DNA of 51,971 nucleotides from Janthinobacterium sp. GW458P (GCF_002127585.1 NZ_NEGZ01000041.1:1-51971); one strand, 5' to 3'. Positions 18,949 through 27,039 are shown, numbered from the stretch's first letter. Notes: generated from the letters alone by a model not told the origin. A program made the numbers and translations.

Positions 18949-19748
18949 ACCGCGCTGGCGATGTCGACGATGAAGCCGGAATCGTAGCGTTCATTTTCCG
19001 GCGTGCCGTCGGGACGCTTGTAGCCGCAGGGGTTGCAGACGACGCGGCATTCGCCTATCTGGTAGTCGAGCGAGGCATGCATGTGGCCATGCACCCACAG
19101 GTCGGCCTGGGCTACCAGGTCGTCGAGCTGCGAGGCGAAAGCGGGCGAACCGAGGTTCGTCGCATATTGCGCGTCCACCGACAGCATCGATGGCGCCATG
19201 TGCGTGATGACGACTGTCTTGCCGGCGAACGGTTGCGCCAGCTGCCGCTCCAGCCAGGAGCGGTGCTGCGCGTGCAGCTGCGCCGTATCGCTGGCGCACA
19301 AGAGGCGCGGCGCGTCGCCGCCCGTGCTGATGCGCTTGTAGTCGGGCATGTAGGCTTGCGCCGCCTGCATGGCTTCTTCCTGGCGCTCCGCACCGAAGAG
19401 TAAAAAATCCGTCCACAGCGTCATGCCGAGAAAACGCACGCCGTCGAGCACTACGGCGTCGCCGTCGAGCAGGCCGATATTGGCGCCATGGGCATTGGCG
19501 CTGGCACAGGCGTCGCGCACGGCGTCCTGCATGTGTTCGAGCTGGTGCCCATAGCCCTCGTGATTGCCGTGCACGTACAGCACGGGCAGGGCGCCGAAAG
19601 TGCGCGCGGCCCAGGCGATGGCATTGCTGCCCGTGTCGATGTCGCCGGCCAGGATCACCGCGTCGGGGCGGCTGGCGGCAAGGTCGATGGCGGGCGTGTC
19701 GGCACCCCAGACTTCCAGGTGCAGGTCGGACAGGATCAGCAAACGCAT
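18945..19748 (-). CDS. Metallophosphoesterase, copy 1
   Basis: 267 residues with the calcineurin-like metallophosphoesterase motifs in order: LILSDLHLEVW, ILAGDIDTG, YVHGNHEGYG, VVITHMAPS and WVHGHMHASLDY. All metal-binding residues of the five motifs are present. The family includes cyclic nucleotide and other phosphodiesterases; the substrate is not deducible. A clear paralog of the same length and ending (CNPCGYK...) is encoded on the same strand at 22501-23304, 3 kb away. Only about 140 bp separate its start from the divergent beta-lactamase-fold gene. Confidence 0.9.
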   Translation of the reverse strand: MRLLILSDLHLEVWGADTPAIDLAASRPDAVILAGDIDTGSNAIAWAARTFGALPVLYVHGNHEGYGHQLEHMQDAVRDACASANAHGANIGLLDGDAVVLDGVRFLGMTLWTDFLLFGAERQEEAMQAAQAYMPDYKRISTGGDAPRLLCASDTAQLHAQHRSWLERQLAQPFAGKTVVITHMAPSMLSVDAQYATNLGSPAFASQLDDLVAQADLWVHGHMHASLDYQIGECRVVCNPCGYKRPDGTPENERYDSGFIVDIASAV

Positions 19749-19887
19749 GGCAAGAAGGCGGCAGGGCGCGCGGCAGTATAGGGGCCTCTATCGTAGCGCA
19801 AGTCGCTGCGCCCGTCCGCTTGACCGCGCGAGGGTAGCGACGTTACCCTGTGGCATCTATTCATACCGCCTATCTTCCTGGAGCCGC

Positions 19888-20832
19888 ATGCCGCCTTTCT
19901 TCCTTCCCAAGACCTTGCTCAGCATCGCGCTGGCCGCCATGGCGCTGCCGTTGACGGCGCATGCCGCTACGCCCCCCGTCGATCCGTTGACGCAGCCGAT
20001 CGCTTCTCCGTATGCGGCGCAGTGGAACCGCCCGCAGCAGCCGGCGCGCATCCACGGCGACACGTATTATGTGGGCGTGGGCGGCTTGAGCGTGGTGCTG
20101 ATCCACACGCAGGCGGGGCTGATCCTGATCGACGGCGCGCTGCCGCAGTCGGTGGCCGCCATCAAGGAGCATCTCCTCGAACTGGGTTTTCGTGTGGAGG
20201 ACATCAAGTTCATCCTGAGTACGGAAGCGCATTTCGACCATTCGGGCGGCATCGCCGCCTTGGCCCGCGACAGCGGCGCGCAAGTGGTCGCCAGTCCGCT
20301 CGGCGCGCAGGCGCTGCGCGCGGGCTCGGTACTCGCCATGGACCCGCAAGCGGGCGAAATCGACCCCATGCCGGCCGTGGAAAACGTGCGCGAGATCGCC
20401 GATGGCGAAACCCTGCAACTGGGCGAGGTGACCATCACGGCGCACTACACGCCCGGCCACACGCCGGGCAGCACCAGCTGGACCTGGGTCTCGTGCGAGG
20501 ATGCCGAGCGCGAGGAATGCCTGAACGTGGTGTTCGGCGCCAGCCTCACGCCCGTGGCGGCCGACGATTTTCACTACCTGGGCGATGAACGCCATGGAGA
20601 CCTGACGCCGGCCTTCCGCCGCGTCATGCAGGACTTTGCCAGACTGCCGTGCGACATCCTGATCTCGGCCCATCCCGACCACTCGGGCGGCGACGGCAAG
20701 CTGACGCAGTTGCTGGAAGGCGTCACGCCGAACCCCTTCATCGACGCGCAGGCGTGCAGCAACTACGCTGCCAGGAATGAAGCGAAACTCGATGCCCGCA
20801 TCGCGAAGGAAAAAGAAGCTGCGACAAAATAA
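19888..20832 (+). CDS. Subclass B3 metallo-beta-lactamase-like hydrolase with Glu at the first metal position
   Basis: 314 residues with a signal peptide (MPPFFLPKTLLSIALAAMALPLTAHA, cleaved near residue 26), so it is periplasmic. The metallo-beta-lactamase fold is complete: STEAHFDHSGG (Glu113, His115, Asp117, His118), TPGHTPGSTSW with His191, a Ser at 219 in GASLTPV as in B3 enzymes, and SAHPDHSGG with His262. In standard B3 enzymes the motif is HxHxDH; here the first His is Glu. B3 enzymes with this Glu (the B3-E type, for example SIE-1) are known, so activity on beta-lactams is possible but not certain. It could hydrolyse another ester or lactone. Confidence 0.85.
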   Translation: MPPFFLPKTLLSIALAAMALPLTAHAATPPVDPLTQPIASPYAAQWNRPQQPARIHGDTYYVGVGGLSVVLIHTQAGLILIDGALPQSVAAIKEHLLELGFRVEDIKFILSTEAHFDHSGGIAALARDSGAQVVASPLGAQALRAGSVLAMDPQAGEIDPMPAVENVREIADGETLQLGEVTITAHYTPGHTPGSTSWTWVSCEDAEREECLNVVFGASLTPVAADDFHYLGDERHGDLTPAFRRVMQDFARLPCDILISAHPDHSGGDGKLTQLLEGVTPNPFIDAQACSNYAARNEAKLDARIAKEKEAATK

Positions 20833-20862
20833 CAACGTTGGCGTCTTCGCCATGAAAAGGGA

Positions 20863-20891
20863 TTGACGCACTGCAGCATAAGGTGCAGAAT
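20863..20891 (+). promoter_or_regulatory. Sigma-70-type promoter for the rtcB leader
   Basis: TTGACG (20863-20868) and CAGAAT (20886-20891) are separated by exactly 17 bp; the -35 matches 5/6 and the -10 matches 4/6. The spacer holds an inverted repeat, CTGCA...TGCAG (20871-20887), that could bind a regulator. Transcription would start near 20898. Confidence 0.6.
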
Positions 20892-20935
20892 CAGCATCCG
20901 CAGTTCAGATTAACCAGACAAAAGAAAGGAAACCC

Positions 20936-20974
20936 ATGTTCGAGCAGGCTGGCAGCAAGTTGTACTACCACTAG
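20936..20974 (+). CDS. Putative 12-residue leader peptide of rtcB
   Basis: ATG at 20936 is preceded by AAAGGA with 5-nt spacing, a good ribosome-binding site, and opens a 12-codon frame, MFEQAGSKLYYH, ending in TAG. The last three sense codons are UAC-UAC-CAC (Tyr-Tyr-His), all read by queuosine-type tRNAs. The ORF is placed between a promoter and a strong terminator, followed by rtcB, exactly where a transcription-attenuation leader would be. Translation is not proven. Confidence 0.5.
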   Translation: MFEQAGSKLYYH

Positions 20975-21021
20975 CCCCGTGCATGACGCTCGGGGCCATC
21001 GGCACATTGCCGATCCCGAGC
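20974..21021 (+). promoter_or_regulatory. Competing RNA hairpins in the rtcB leader
   Basis: Hairpin 1: GCCCCG (20974-20979) pairs with CGGGGC (20991-20996). Hairpin 2: GCTCGGG (20988-20994) pairs with CCCGAGC (21015-21021) with an inner stem ATCGGC/GCCGAT and a 5-nt loop. The two share 20991-20994, so only one can form at a time. CTCGGGG (20989-20995) could also pair with the 5' arm of the terminator. Hairpin 1 begins inside the stop codon of the leader ORF. Confidence 0.55.
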
Positions 21022-21032
21022 CGGTGTCCTTC

Positions 21033-21070
21033 AAAACCCCGGTGAGGAAACTCGCCGGGGTTTTTTGTTT
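21033..21070 (+). terminator. Strong intrinsic terminator in front of rtcB
   Basis: A 14-bp stem (AAAACCCCGGTGAG with CTCGCCGGGGTTTT, one G-U pair) capped by a GAAA tetraloop and followed by a T-tract (TTTTTTGTTTT). It is 41 bp upstream of the rtcB ATG and downstream of the leader promoter, so it would block rtcB transcription unless relieved. Confidence 0.88.
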
Positions 21071-21110
21071 TAAACGACCCCGGCATAACGACAATACCAA
21101 GGAAGACGTT

Positions 21111-22319
21111 ATGCCCATTCATCAGACACTGCGCGGCGCCCATGTGCCCGTGCATATCTTTACCGACGATATCGACGCGCAGGCGCTGCGCCAGCTGCAC
21201 AATATTGCCAGCCTGCCCATCGTCCATCCGCATGTGGCGGCCATGCCCGACGTGCATGCCGGCATCGGCGCTACCGTCGGCAGCGTGATTCCCACGCGCG
21301 CCGCCATCATCCCGGCCGCCGTTGGCGTCGACATCGGCTGCGGCATGAACGCCGTGCGCACGACCCTGACGGCCAGCGACCTGCCCGACAACCTGGCGCG
21401 CCTGCGCAGCGCCATCGAAGCGCAAGTGCCCGTCGGCTTCGAGCAGCACGAATGGAGCCGCGTGCAAGGCTCGCGCCAGGCGCGCGCCGTGCGGCCCCTC
21501 GGCGACCGCCTGGCGCGCATCGTCGAGCGCCACCGGGGCATCGCCAAGATGCTGCGCCAGTTCGAGCGCACGTGGATTTGCCAGGCCGGCACCCTGGGGG
21601 GCGGCAATCACTTCATTGAAATCTGCATCGACGAGGAGCAGCGGGTGTGGATCATGCTGCATTCGGGTTCGCGCGGCATCGGCAACGTGATCGGCCGTTA
21701 TTTTATCTCCGCCGCGCAGAAGGATATGCGGCGCCACCAGCTGCAGCTGCCGGACGCGGACCTGGCGTACCTGAGCGAGGGCTCCACGGTATTTGACGAC
21801 TACGTGGACGCGGTGGATTGGGCGCAGGATTACGCGCTGCTCAACCGCAGCGAAATGATGCGCCGCGTGCTCGACGTGCTGGCGCAGTTTGCTCCGCCGT
21901 TCCGGCTCGACGGGGAAGCCATCAACTGCCACCACAACTACATCGCGCGCGAAACGCATGGCAATGAGGATTTATATGTGACGCGCAAGGGCGCCATTTC
22001 GGCGCGACAGGGCGAACTGGGCATCATCCCCGGCAGCATGGGCGCGCGCAGCTTCATCGTGCGTGGCAAGGGCAATCCGGAATCGTTCTGCTCCTGCTCG
22101 CACGGGGCGGGGCGTAGCATGAGCCGCAGCGAGGCGAAGCGCCGCTTCAACCGCTTCGACCTGGCCGAGCAGACGGCCGGCATCGAGTGCCGCAAGGATG
22201 GCGGCGTGATCGACGAAATCCCCGCCGCCTATAAAAATATCGACGCCGTCATGGCGCATCAGCGCGACCTGGTGGAAGTGGTGCATACCTTGCGCCAGGT
22301 CGTCTGCATCAAGGGCTGA
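21111..22319 (+). CDS. rtcB: RNA-splicing ligase RtcB
   Basis: 402 residues. RtcB ligates 2',3'-cyclic phosphate or 3'-phosphate RNA ends to 5'-OH ends using GTP and Mn2+, repairing cleaved tRNA and rRNA. Family landmarks are visible: MPDVHAGIGATVGSVIP, GVDIGCGMNAVRT with the metal Cys, the GTP-site LGGGNHFIEI, LHSGSRGIGN, INCHHNYI and the guanylylated His region FCSCSHGAGRSMSRSEAKRRF. The start is ATG 21111 with AAGGAAG upstream; the frame is open further 5' but that part covers the leader and terminator. No rtcR or rtcA gene is adjacent, so regulation probably differs from the sigma-54/RtcR scheme of enterobacteria. Confidence 0.96.
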   Translation: MPIHQTLRGAHVPVHIFTDDIDAQALRQLHNIASLPIVHPHVAAMPDVHAGIGATVGSVIPTRAAIIPAAVGVDIGCGMNAVRTTLTASDLPDNLARLRSAIEAQVPVGFEQHEWSRVQGSRQARAVRPLGDRLARIVERHRGIAKMLRQFERTWICQAGTLGGGNHFIEICIDEEQRVWIMLHSGSRGIGNVIGRYFISAAQKDMRRHQLQLPDADLAYLSEGSTVFDDYVDAVDWAQDYALLNRSEMMRRVLDVLAQFAPPFRLDGEAINCHHNYIARETHGNEDLYVTRKGAISARQGELGIIPGSMGARSFIVRGKGNPESFCSCSHGAGRSMSRSEAKRRFNRFDLAEQTAGIECRKDGGVIDEIPAAYKNIDAVMAHQRDLVEVVHTLRQVVCIKG

Positions 22320-22330
22320 AAGGAGTGGCC

Positions 22331-22504
22331 ATGAAGATCAAAGTGAAAGCCCCGTCCAAGCCGCGCAATCCGCTGGTGGCGGCCGCCAGGCTGCGCGGCG
22401 GCGCCGGCGCGCACCAGTCAGAGGCGTCGCCAAGGGCCGCGCGGCGGGCCGGCAAGCACCGCCTGCAGCAACTGCTGGCGGGGCGTCTGAAGCCCGAGGA
22501 TTAG
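22331..22504 (+). CDS. Small basic protein downstream of rtcB
   Basis: 57 residues, rich in Arg/Lys/Ala, with AGGAGTGGCC upstream of the ATG and only 11 bp after the rtcB stop, so it is in the rtcB operon. The segment NPLVAAARLRGGAGAHQSE resembles a short motif (NPLxxAAxxRxxGxH) that I recall from small bacterial and phage proteins of unknown function. The charge suggests RNA or ribosome binding, perhaps as a partner of RtcB. It overlaps the end of the convergent metallophosphoesterase gene by 4 bp. Confidence 0.65.
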   Translation: MKIKVKAPSKPRNPLVAAARLRGGAGAHQSEASPRAARRAGKHRLQQLLAGRLKPED

Positions 22505-23304
22505 CGCGGGGCCAGTTCGACGATGAAGTTCGGATCAAAACGGGGATTTTGCGGCGTGCCGCTGCGCGTCTTGTAGCCGCAGGGGTTGGCTACGACGCGG
22601 CACGGGCCGATGCGGTAGTCGCGCGAGACGTGAATGTGGCCATGCACCCACAGGTCCGCCTGCGCGGCCAGCTCGTCCAGGCGCGAGGCGTAGGCGGGCG
22701 CGCAGCCCTCGCTGCCGTAGGCGTCGTCGACTGACTGCAGCGAGGGCGCCATGTGGCTGATGACCACCGTGCGGCCGTCGAAGGGCTGCGCCAGTTCGCG
22801 CGCCAGCCAGGCTTTTTGCTGCGCATGGAACATGGCCGTGTCGGCCGCGCGCAGCTTGCGAAAGCCCATTTTGGCCAGGCGGATGCGCCTGTAGTCGTTC
22901 ATGACGGCTTCCGCGTCGCGCATGGCGGCCAGGCGCGTATCTTCGCCCAGCAGGCGGAAATCCGTCCACAGGGTGGCGCCCAGGAAGCGCACCGGCTTGC
23001 CTGCCTGGTCGGTGATGACGTGGCTGTCGGCGTCGAGAAAATGCACGTTGTCCGTGGCGGCGCAGGCGCTGCGCAATTCCTGGCGCACCTTGTCGAGGTG
23101 GTGGCCATAGCCTTCGTGGTTGCCGTGCACGTACAGCACGGGCAGGCCCGCAAACGCCGTGGCGGCCCAGGCAACGGCGCGCGCGCCCGTGTCGATGTCG
23201 CCGGCCAGGATCACGGCGTCGGGACGGCTGAGCGCAAGATCGCCTTGCGGCGCATCCTCGCGCCATAACTCATGGTGCAGGTCCGACAGAATCAATAAAC
23301 GCAT
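22501..23304 (-). CDS. Metallophosphoesterase, copy 2
   Basis: 267 residues, the same length as the paralog at 18945-19748. The motifs are LILSDLHHELW, ILAGDIDTG, YVHGNHEGYG, VVISHMAPS and WVHGHIHVSRDY, with all metal ligands present. The C-terminus CRVVANPCGYKTRSGTPQN mirrors the paralog. Divergence is in the middle region (residues about 85-165), which probably shapes the substrate pocket. It lies convergent to the rtcB operon. Confidence 0.9.
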   Translation of the reverse strand: MRLLILSDLHHELWREDAPQGDLALSRPDAVILAGDIDTGARAVAWAATAFAGLPVLYVHGNHEGYGHHLDKVRQELRSACAATDNVHFLDADSHVITDQAGKPVRFLGATLWTDFRLLGEDTRLAAMRDAEAVMNDYRRIRLAKMGFRKLRAADTAMFHAQQKAWLARELAQPFDGRTVVISHMAPSLQSVDDAYGSEGCAPAYASRLDELAAQADLWVHGHIHVSRDYRIGPCRVVANPCGYKTRSGTPQNPRFDPNFIVELAPR

Positions 23305-23350
23305 GCGGTGTCCAGGCGATTGGCGAGTACGTCATCGTACCTGAAAACCC

Positions 23351-24256
23351 TCATTCTTCCTCCAGCGCGGCGAAGCTGTGCGCCAGGTAGTCGATCAGCG
23401 CGCGCACGGCGGGCAGCAGGCCGCGCCGCGACGGGAAGACGGCGTGGATGATTTCGCGCTGCGGCCGCCACTGCGCCATCAGTGGCAGCAGGCTGCCATT
23501 GGCCACCTGCTCGACGATCATCATGGTCGGCAGCTGCACCACGCCCACGCCGGCCGCGGCCGCGTCGCGCAGGGTCAGCATGTCGCCCGTGACGAAGCGC
23601 GGCGTGTGGCGCAGCTGGGCGCGCGCGCCGTCCGGGCCATGCAAATCCCACTGGTAGTGCTGCTGCGGCGTGCCCAGGGCCAGGCTGGGCCAGTCGGCCA
23701 GGTCGGCCGGCGCCTGCGGCACGGGCGCGCCGGCGAACAGCAGCGGGCTGCCCACCATGCACTGGCTGCGTTCGGCCAGCACGCGCAGCACCAGGTCGCT
23801 GTCGGGCAGCGGCGGCGGACGCACGCGGATGGCCACGTCGATGCCCTCGGCCACCAGGTCGACGCGGCGGTTGCTCGCTTCGAGCAGCAGGGTCACCTGC
23901 GGATGGTCGCGCATGAAACCGGCCAGCATGGGGCCCACCAGTGCATGCAGCAGGGCGATGGGGCAGGACAGGCGCACCGTGCCGCGCGGCGCGGCCCGCG
24001 TCAGGTCGATCGCTTCCTGCGCCGCTTCCGCTTCCACCAGCATCGCCTTGCAATGCTCGTAAAACGTCTGCCCCACGTCGGTGACGGAGAAATGCCGCGT
24101 GGTGCGCTGCAGCAGGCGCGCGCCGAGGCGCTCTTCCAAGAGGGCGATGCGCCGGCTCAGTTTTGATTTCGGCATGCCCAGCGCGCGCCCGGCCGGCGCG
24201 AAGCCGCCATGGTCGACCACCTGCACAAAGTAATACAAGTCGTTCAGGTCCTGCAT
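23351..24256 (-). CDS. LysR-family regulator, divergent from pirin
   Basis: 301 residues. The N-terminal winged HTH (LNDLYYFVQVVDHGGFAPAGRALGMPKSKLSRRIALLEERLGARLLQRTTR) is followed by a LysR substrate-binding domain. Its position divergent to the pirin gene with a 119-bp shared intergenic region makes pirin and the following hydrolase its likely targets. The HTH and the CKAMLVEAEAAQEAI helix place it in the broad group that controls small-molecule stress or aromatic metabolism. Confidence 0.92.
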   Translation of the reverse strand: MQDLNDLYYFVQVVDHGGFAPAGRALGMPKSKLSRRIALLEERLGARLLQRTTRHFSVTDVGQTFYEHCKAMLVEAEAAQEAIDLTRAAPRGTVRLSCPIALLHALVGPMLAGFMRDHPQVTLLLEASNRRVDLVAEGIDVAIRVRPPPLPDSDLVLRVLAERSQCMVGSPLLFAGAPVPQAPADLADWPSLALGTPQQHYQWDLHGPDGARAQLRHTPRFVTGDMLTLRDAAAAGVGVVQLPTMMIVEQVANGSLLPLMAQWRPQREIIHAVFPSRRGLLPAVRALIDYLAHSFAALEEE

Positions 24257-24265
24257 GCCGCCTCC

Positions 24266-24325
24266 TTGATCGTTCTATTTTTGGAACGCTGAAGGCCTAT
24301 TTTACCGTCTACCGCGTTGATCGTT
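24266..24325. promoter_or_regulatory. Candidate LysR binding region with repeats
   Basis: TTGATCGTT occurs twice, at 24266-24274 and 24317-24325. The first copy overlaps an inverted repeat CGTTC-N8-GAACG (24271-24288). This lies in the divergent LysR/pirin promoter region, as expected for LysR autoregulation and activation. Confidence 0.45.
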
Positions 24326-24375
24326 GCGAGTCTATTCTGTCTCCATCGTAATGCAAACCCCAACAGGAGATCGAG

Positions 24376-25242
24376 ATGAACACAGTCACAGGTATCTACA
24401 GCGCACCGCGCCAGCACTGGGTCGGCGACGGTTTCCCCGTGCGCTCGATGTTTTCGTACAACGGCCATGGCAAGCAGCTGAGCCCATTCCTGCTGCTCGA
24501 CTATGCCGGCCCCGCCGAATTTGCGCCCGGCACGCGACCGCCCGGCGTCGGCTCGCATCCGCACCGCGGCTTTGAGACGGTGACCATCGTCTACAAGGGC
24601 GAAGTGGCGCACCGCGATTCGACGGGCCAGGGCGGCGTGATCGGCCCCGGCGACGTGCAATGGATGACGGCCGGCGCCGGCATCCTGCATGAAGAGTTTC
24701 ACTCGCCTGCCTTCACGCAGTCGGGCGGCACGCTGGAAATGGTGCAGCTGTGGGTGAACCTGCCGGCGAAAGACAAGATGACGGCGCCCGGCTACCAGGC
24801 CATCACCAGCGACACGATTCCCACGGTGGCGTTGCCGGACGATGCAGGCTCCGTGCGTGTGATCGCCGGCGAATTCGGCGGCCAGCATGGCCCGGCCCGC
24901 ACGTTCTCGCCGATGCAGGTGTGGGATGTGCGCCTGGCCCAGGGCAAGCTGACGGAACTGCCCGTGACCAGGGGCTGGAGCACGGCGCTGATCGTCCTGC
25001 ACGGCACGGTGCTGGTCAATGGCGAGAGCGCGCTGCGCGAAGCGCAGATGGCGCTGTTCGGGCGCGATGGCGACAGCATCACCGTCGAGGCGAACAACGA
25101 CGCCGTGGTGCTGCTGCTGAGCGGCGAGCCGATCGACGAGCCCATCGTCGGCCATGGCCCGTTCGTCATGAACACCGAAGCGGAAATCGTGCAGGCGTTC
25201 GAGGATTTCAACAGCGGCCGCTTTGCCCGCATCGAGAAGTAA
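24376..25242 (+). CDS. Pirin-family cupin protein (YhhW-like)
   Basis: 288 residues of the bicupin pirin family. The N-terminal cupin holds the metal ligands in [18 protein letters not shown] and in [13 protein letters not shown] (His, His, His, Glu). Bacterial pirins such as YhhW have quercetinase activity or act as redox-sensing partners; the true role here is not known. A good AGGAGA site precedes the ATG. It is followed by an isochorismatase-like gene, and the divergent LysR gene likely controls both. Confidence 0.9.
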   Translation: MNTVTGIYSAPRQHWVGDGFPVRSMFSYNGHGKQLSPFLLLDYAGPAEFAPGTRPPGVGSHPHRGFETVTIVYKGEVAHRDSTGQGGVIGPGDVQWMTAGAGILHEEFHSPAFTQSGGTLEMVQLWVNLPAKDKMTAPGYQAITSDTIPTVALPDDAGSVRVIAGEFGGQHGPARTFSPMQVWDVRLAQGKLTELPVTRGWSTALIVLHGTVLVNGESALREAQMALFGRDGDSITVEANNDAVVLLLSGEPIDEPIVGHGPFVMNTEAEIVQAFEDFNSGRFARIEK

Positions 25243-25273
25243 TCGACGTTGTGCAGCAGGCAGCAAGCAATAA

Positions 25274-25326
25274 CCCATGCCGCACCCGGCGGCATGGGCA
25301 TTCAACCGGCGCCGCCAGGCGGCGCC
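25274..25326 (+). other. Two tandem perfect hairpins between pirin and hydrolase genes
   Basis: Hairpin A: CCCATGCCGC/GCGGCATGGG (25274-25298), 10 bp with a 5-nt loop. Hairpin B: GGCGCCGCC-A-GGCGGCGCC (25308-25326), a perfect 19-bp palindrome. There is no T-run, so these are more likely mRNA-processing or stability elements than intrinsic terminators. Hairpin B ends 5 bp before the ribosome-binding site of the next gene. Confidence 0.55.
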
Positions 25327-25343
25327 ACCTTCAGGAGACTACC

Positions 25344-26045
25344 ATGAGCACCCCCGCCAACTTCCAAGGTTTGCCACCGATGATCGATCCCGACGACGCC
25401 GTCATGCTGCTGATCGACCACCAGAGCGGCTTGTTCCAGCTGGTGCGCGACATCGAGCAGCACGTGCTGCGCGGCCACGTCACGGCGCTGGCCAAGCTGT
25501 CGCGCCTGGCGAACATGCCGACTTTTACCACCGCTTCCGTGCCGGACGGCCCGAACGGCCCCCTGATCCCGGAAATCCACCATTTCAACCCGGAAGCCGT
25601 CTACATCCCGCGCACGGGCCAGATCAACGCCTGGGACAATCCGGCCTGGGTCGAGGCCATCGAAAAGACGGGCCGCAAGACCTTGCTGATCGCCGGCACG
25701 CTCACCAGCGTATGCATGGCTTTCCCCACCATCAGCGCGCTGGCGGCCGGCTACAAGGTGTTTGCCATCATCGACGCCTCGGGCAACTGGTCGAAGATGG
25801 CCACCGATATCACTATGGCGCGCGTGGCGCAGGCCGGCGCCGTGCCGATCGATACGTATGCGGTGCTGGCGGAAGTGATGAGCACCTGGAACCGCGCCGA
25901 TGCGATGGAGTTCGCCGCCATCATGACGGACCACATCGTGCCGCCGTACCGCGCCCTGATCGAAAGCTACGACAAGGCGCAGGGCGTGCAAAAGAATGGC
26001 CGCGAAACGAAGCTGGAAATCCTGGAAGCGGCTGCCAAGGGCTGA
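25344..26045 (+). CDS. Isochorismatase-like cysteine hydrolase (YcaC-like)
   Basis: 233 residues. The fold is shown by [19 protein letters not shown] at the N-terminus (catalytic Asp), the Lys in the middle region, and the nucleophile Cys in [19 protein letters not shown], with the following [12 protein letters not shown] strand. YcaC-type enzymes hydrolyse amide bonds but the substrate is unknown. TCAGGAGAC precedes the ATG. Likely co-expressed with pirin under the LysR regulator. Confidence 0.9.
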   Translation: MSTPANFQGLPPMIDPDDAVMLLIDHQSGLFQLVRDIEQHVLRGHVTALAKLSRLANMPTFTTASVPDGPNGPLIPEIHHFNPEAVYIPRTGQINAWDNPAWVEAIEKTGRKTLLIAGTLTSVCMAFPTISALAAGYKVFAIIDASGNWSKMATDITMARVAQAGAVPIDTYAVLAEVMSTWNRADAMEFAAIMTDHIVPPYRALIESYDKAQGVQKNGRETKLEILEAAAKG

Positions 26046-26050
26046 TCGCC

Positions 26051-26812
26051 TTACGGCGCGTCGTAGCTGGCGCGGATCGCCGCCAGCGCGCCGCGCTGCT
26101 CCAGGTGCGTGATGGCGGCGTTCAGGCGGGCCAGGTCGGCGGCGCTGGTGCTGTGCGCATTGAGCATCAGGTGCACGGGCGCGCGCAGCGCGAGGAAGGG
26201 CAGGGCGCTCAAGGCGACGCCCTGCTGGCGCGCCTCGTGGCGCACGGCCAGCACGTCGCCCATCAGCAGGTCGGCGCGGCCCGCGTCGAGCATGCGCACG
26301 CCTTGCTGGAAGGTGCCGAACGCATTCAGGCGGCCGGCCTTTTCCAGCGCCGGGCGGGCCGCCGCGTATTGCGCGCCATACCAGCCCACTTTGGGCGCCA
26401 GCAGGGTGGCCTTGCCGCGCGCGAGCTGCGCGACGCTGGCGATCTGGCGCAGGCCGTCGGCATGGCCGGACTTGCTGAAGATGCCCACGGCTTCATCGCG
26501 ATACGAAATGGAAAAGCGGGCATACGACTGGCGCTCCGGCGTTTCGGACGCGGCCAGCATCAGGTCCAGTTTCCCCTTCTGGAACAGCAGTTCGCGTCGC
26601 GCCGTGGGCAGTTCCGGCAAGGTGACCAGGGTGCAGCGGGCTTCCTTGAAGATGGCGCGCAGCAACTCCAGGTCCAGGCCCGTGTAGCGGCCCTCGGCGT
26701 CGCGGTAGACGTACGGCGGCCACTGCTCCAGCGCCATCGTCATGCGGCAAGCCAGGGCTGGCAGGGCCGATACGCCGAGCACTGCCGCAAACAGGAGATG
26801 GCGCATGCGCAT
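26051..26812 (-). CDS. Periplasmic amino-acid-type solute-binding protein (SBP_bac_3)
   Basis: 253 residues with a signal peptide (MRMRHLLFAAVLGVSALPALA, cleaved near residue 21) followed by a Venus-flytrap domain. The pattern EQWPPYVYRDAEGRYTGLDLELLRAIF and later LDLMLAASETPERQSYARFS is that of family-3 substrate-binding proteins. No permease or ATPase gene is adjacent, so it is an orphan that may serve another transporter or a sensory role. Start at 26812 or 26806. Confidence 0.87.
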   Translation of the reverse strand: MRMRHLLFAAVLGVSALPALACRMTMALEQWPPYVYRDAEGRYTGLDLELLRAIFKEARCTLVTLPELPTARRELLFQKGKLDLMLAASETPERQSYARFSISYRDEAVGIFSKSGHADGLRQIASVAQLARGKATLLAPKVGWYGAQYAAARPALEKAGRLNAFGTFQQGVRMLDAGRADLLMGDVLAVRHEARQQGVALSALPFLALRAPVHLMLNAHSTSAADLARLNAAITHLEQRGALAAIRASYDAP

Positions 26813-27039
26813 ACGGGTGCTTCCATAGAGTTTCAACTTGATATTCAATTTGCCAGAATGGCCAGGGAAGTCAAGGGTTGCTGCTGCTGAAGGCCTGCCT
26901 GGCGTGTTTTTCCTGGACTTTTGCGCGGTTTTCGCCGCCTGCCCCCCTTGCAATTGCCTCTGGCGCGCAGGACACCGGGCAGTGTATTCGGCTATAGTGG
27001 CGCCGTGCATCCAACCACTGCCCCGCAAAGGAAGACCGC

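Noticed and set aside
20975..21032. tRNA-like RNA upstream of rtcB
   Set aside because: I tried to fold it as a cloverleaf; there is no acceptor/T-arm arrangement or CCA end, and the hairpins fit an attenuator better.
20883..21110. N-terminal extension of rtcB through the leader
   Set aside because: The conserved RtcB N-terminus begins at 21111 with its own ribosome-binding site, and the upstream part contains a strong terminator.
26813..27039. TPP riboswitch upstream of pnuC
   Set aside because: The conserved CUGAGA and matching P4/P5 elements were not found.
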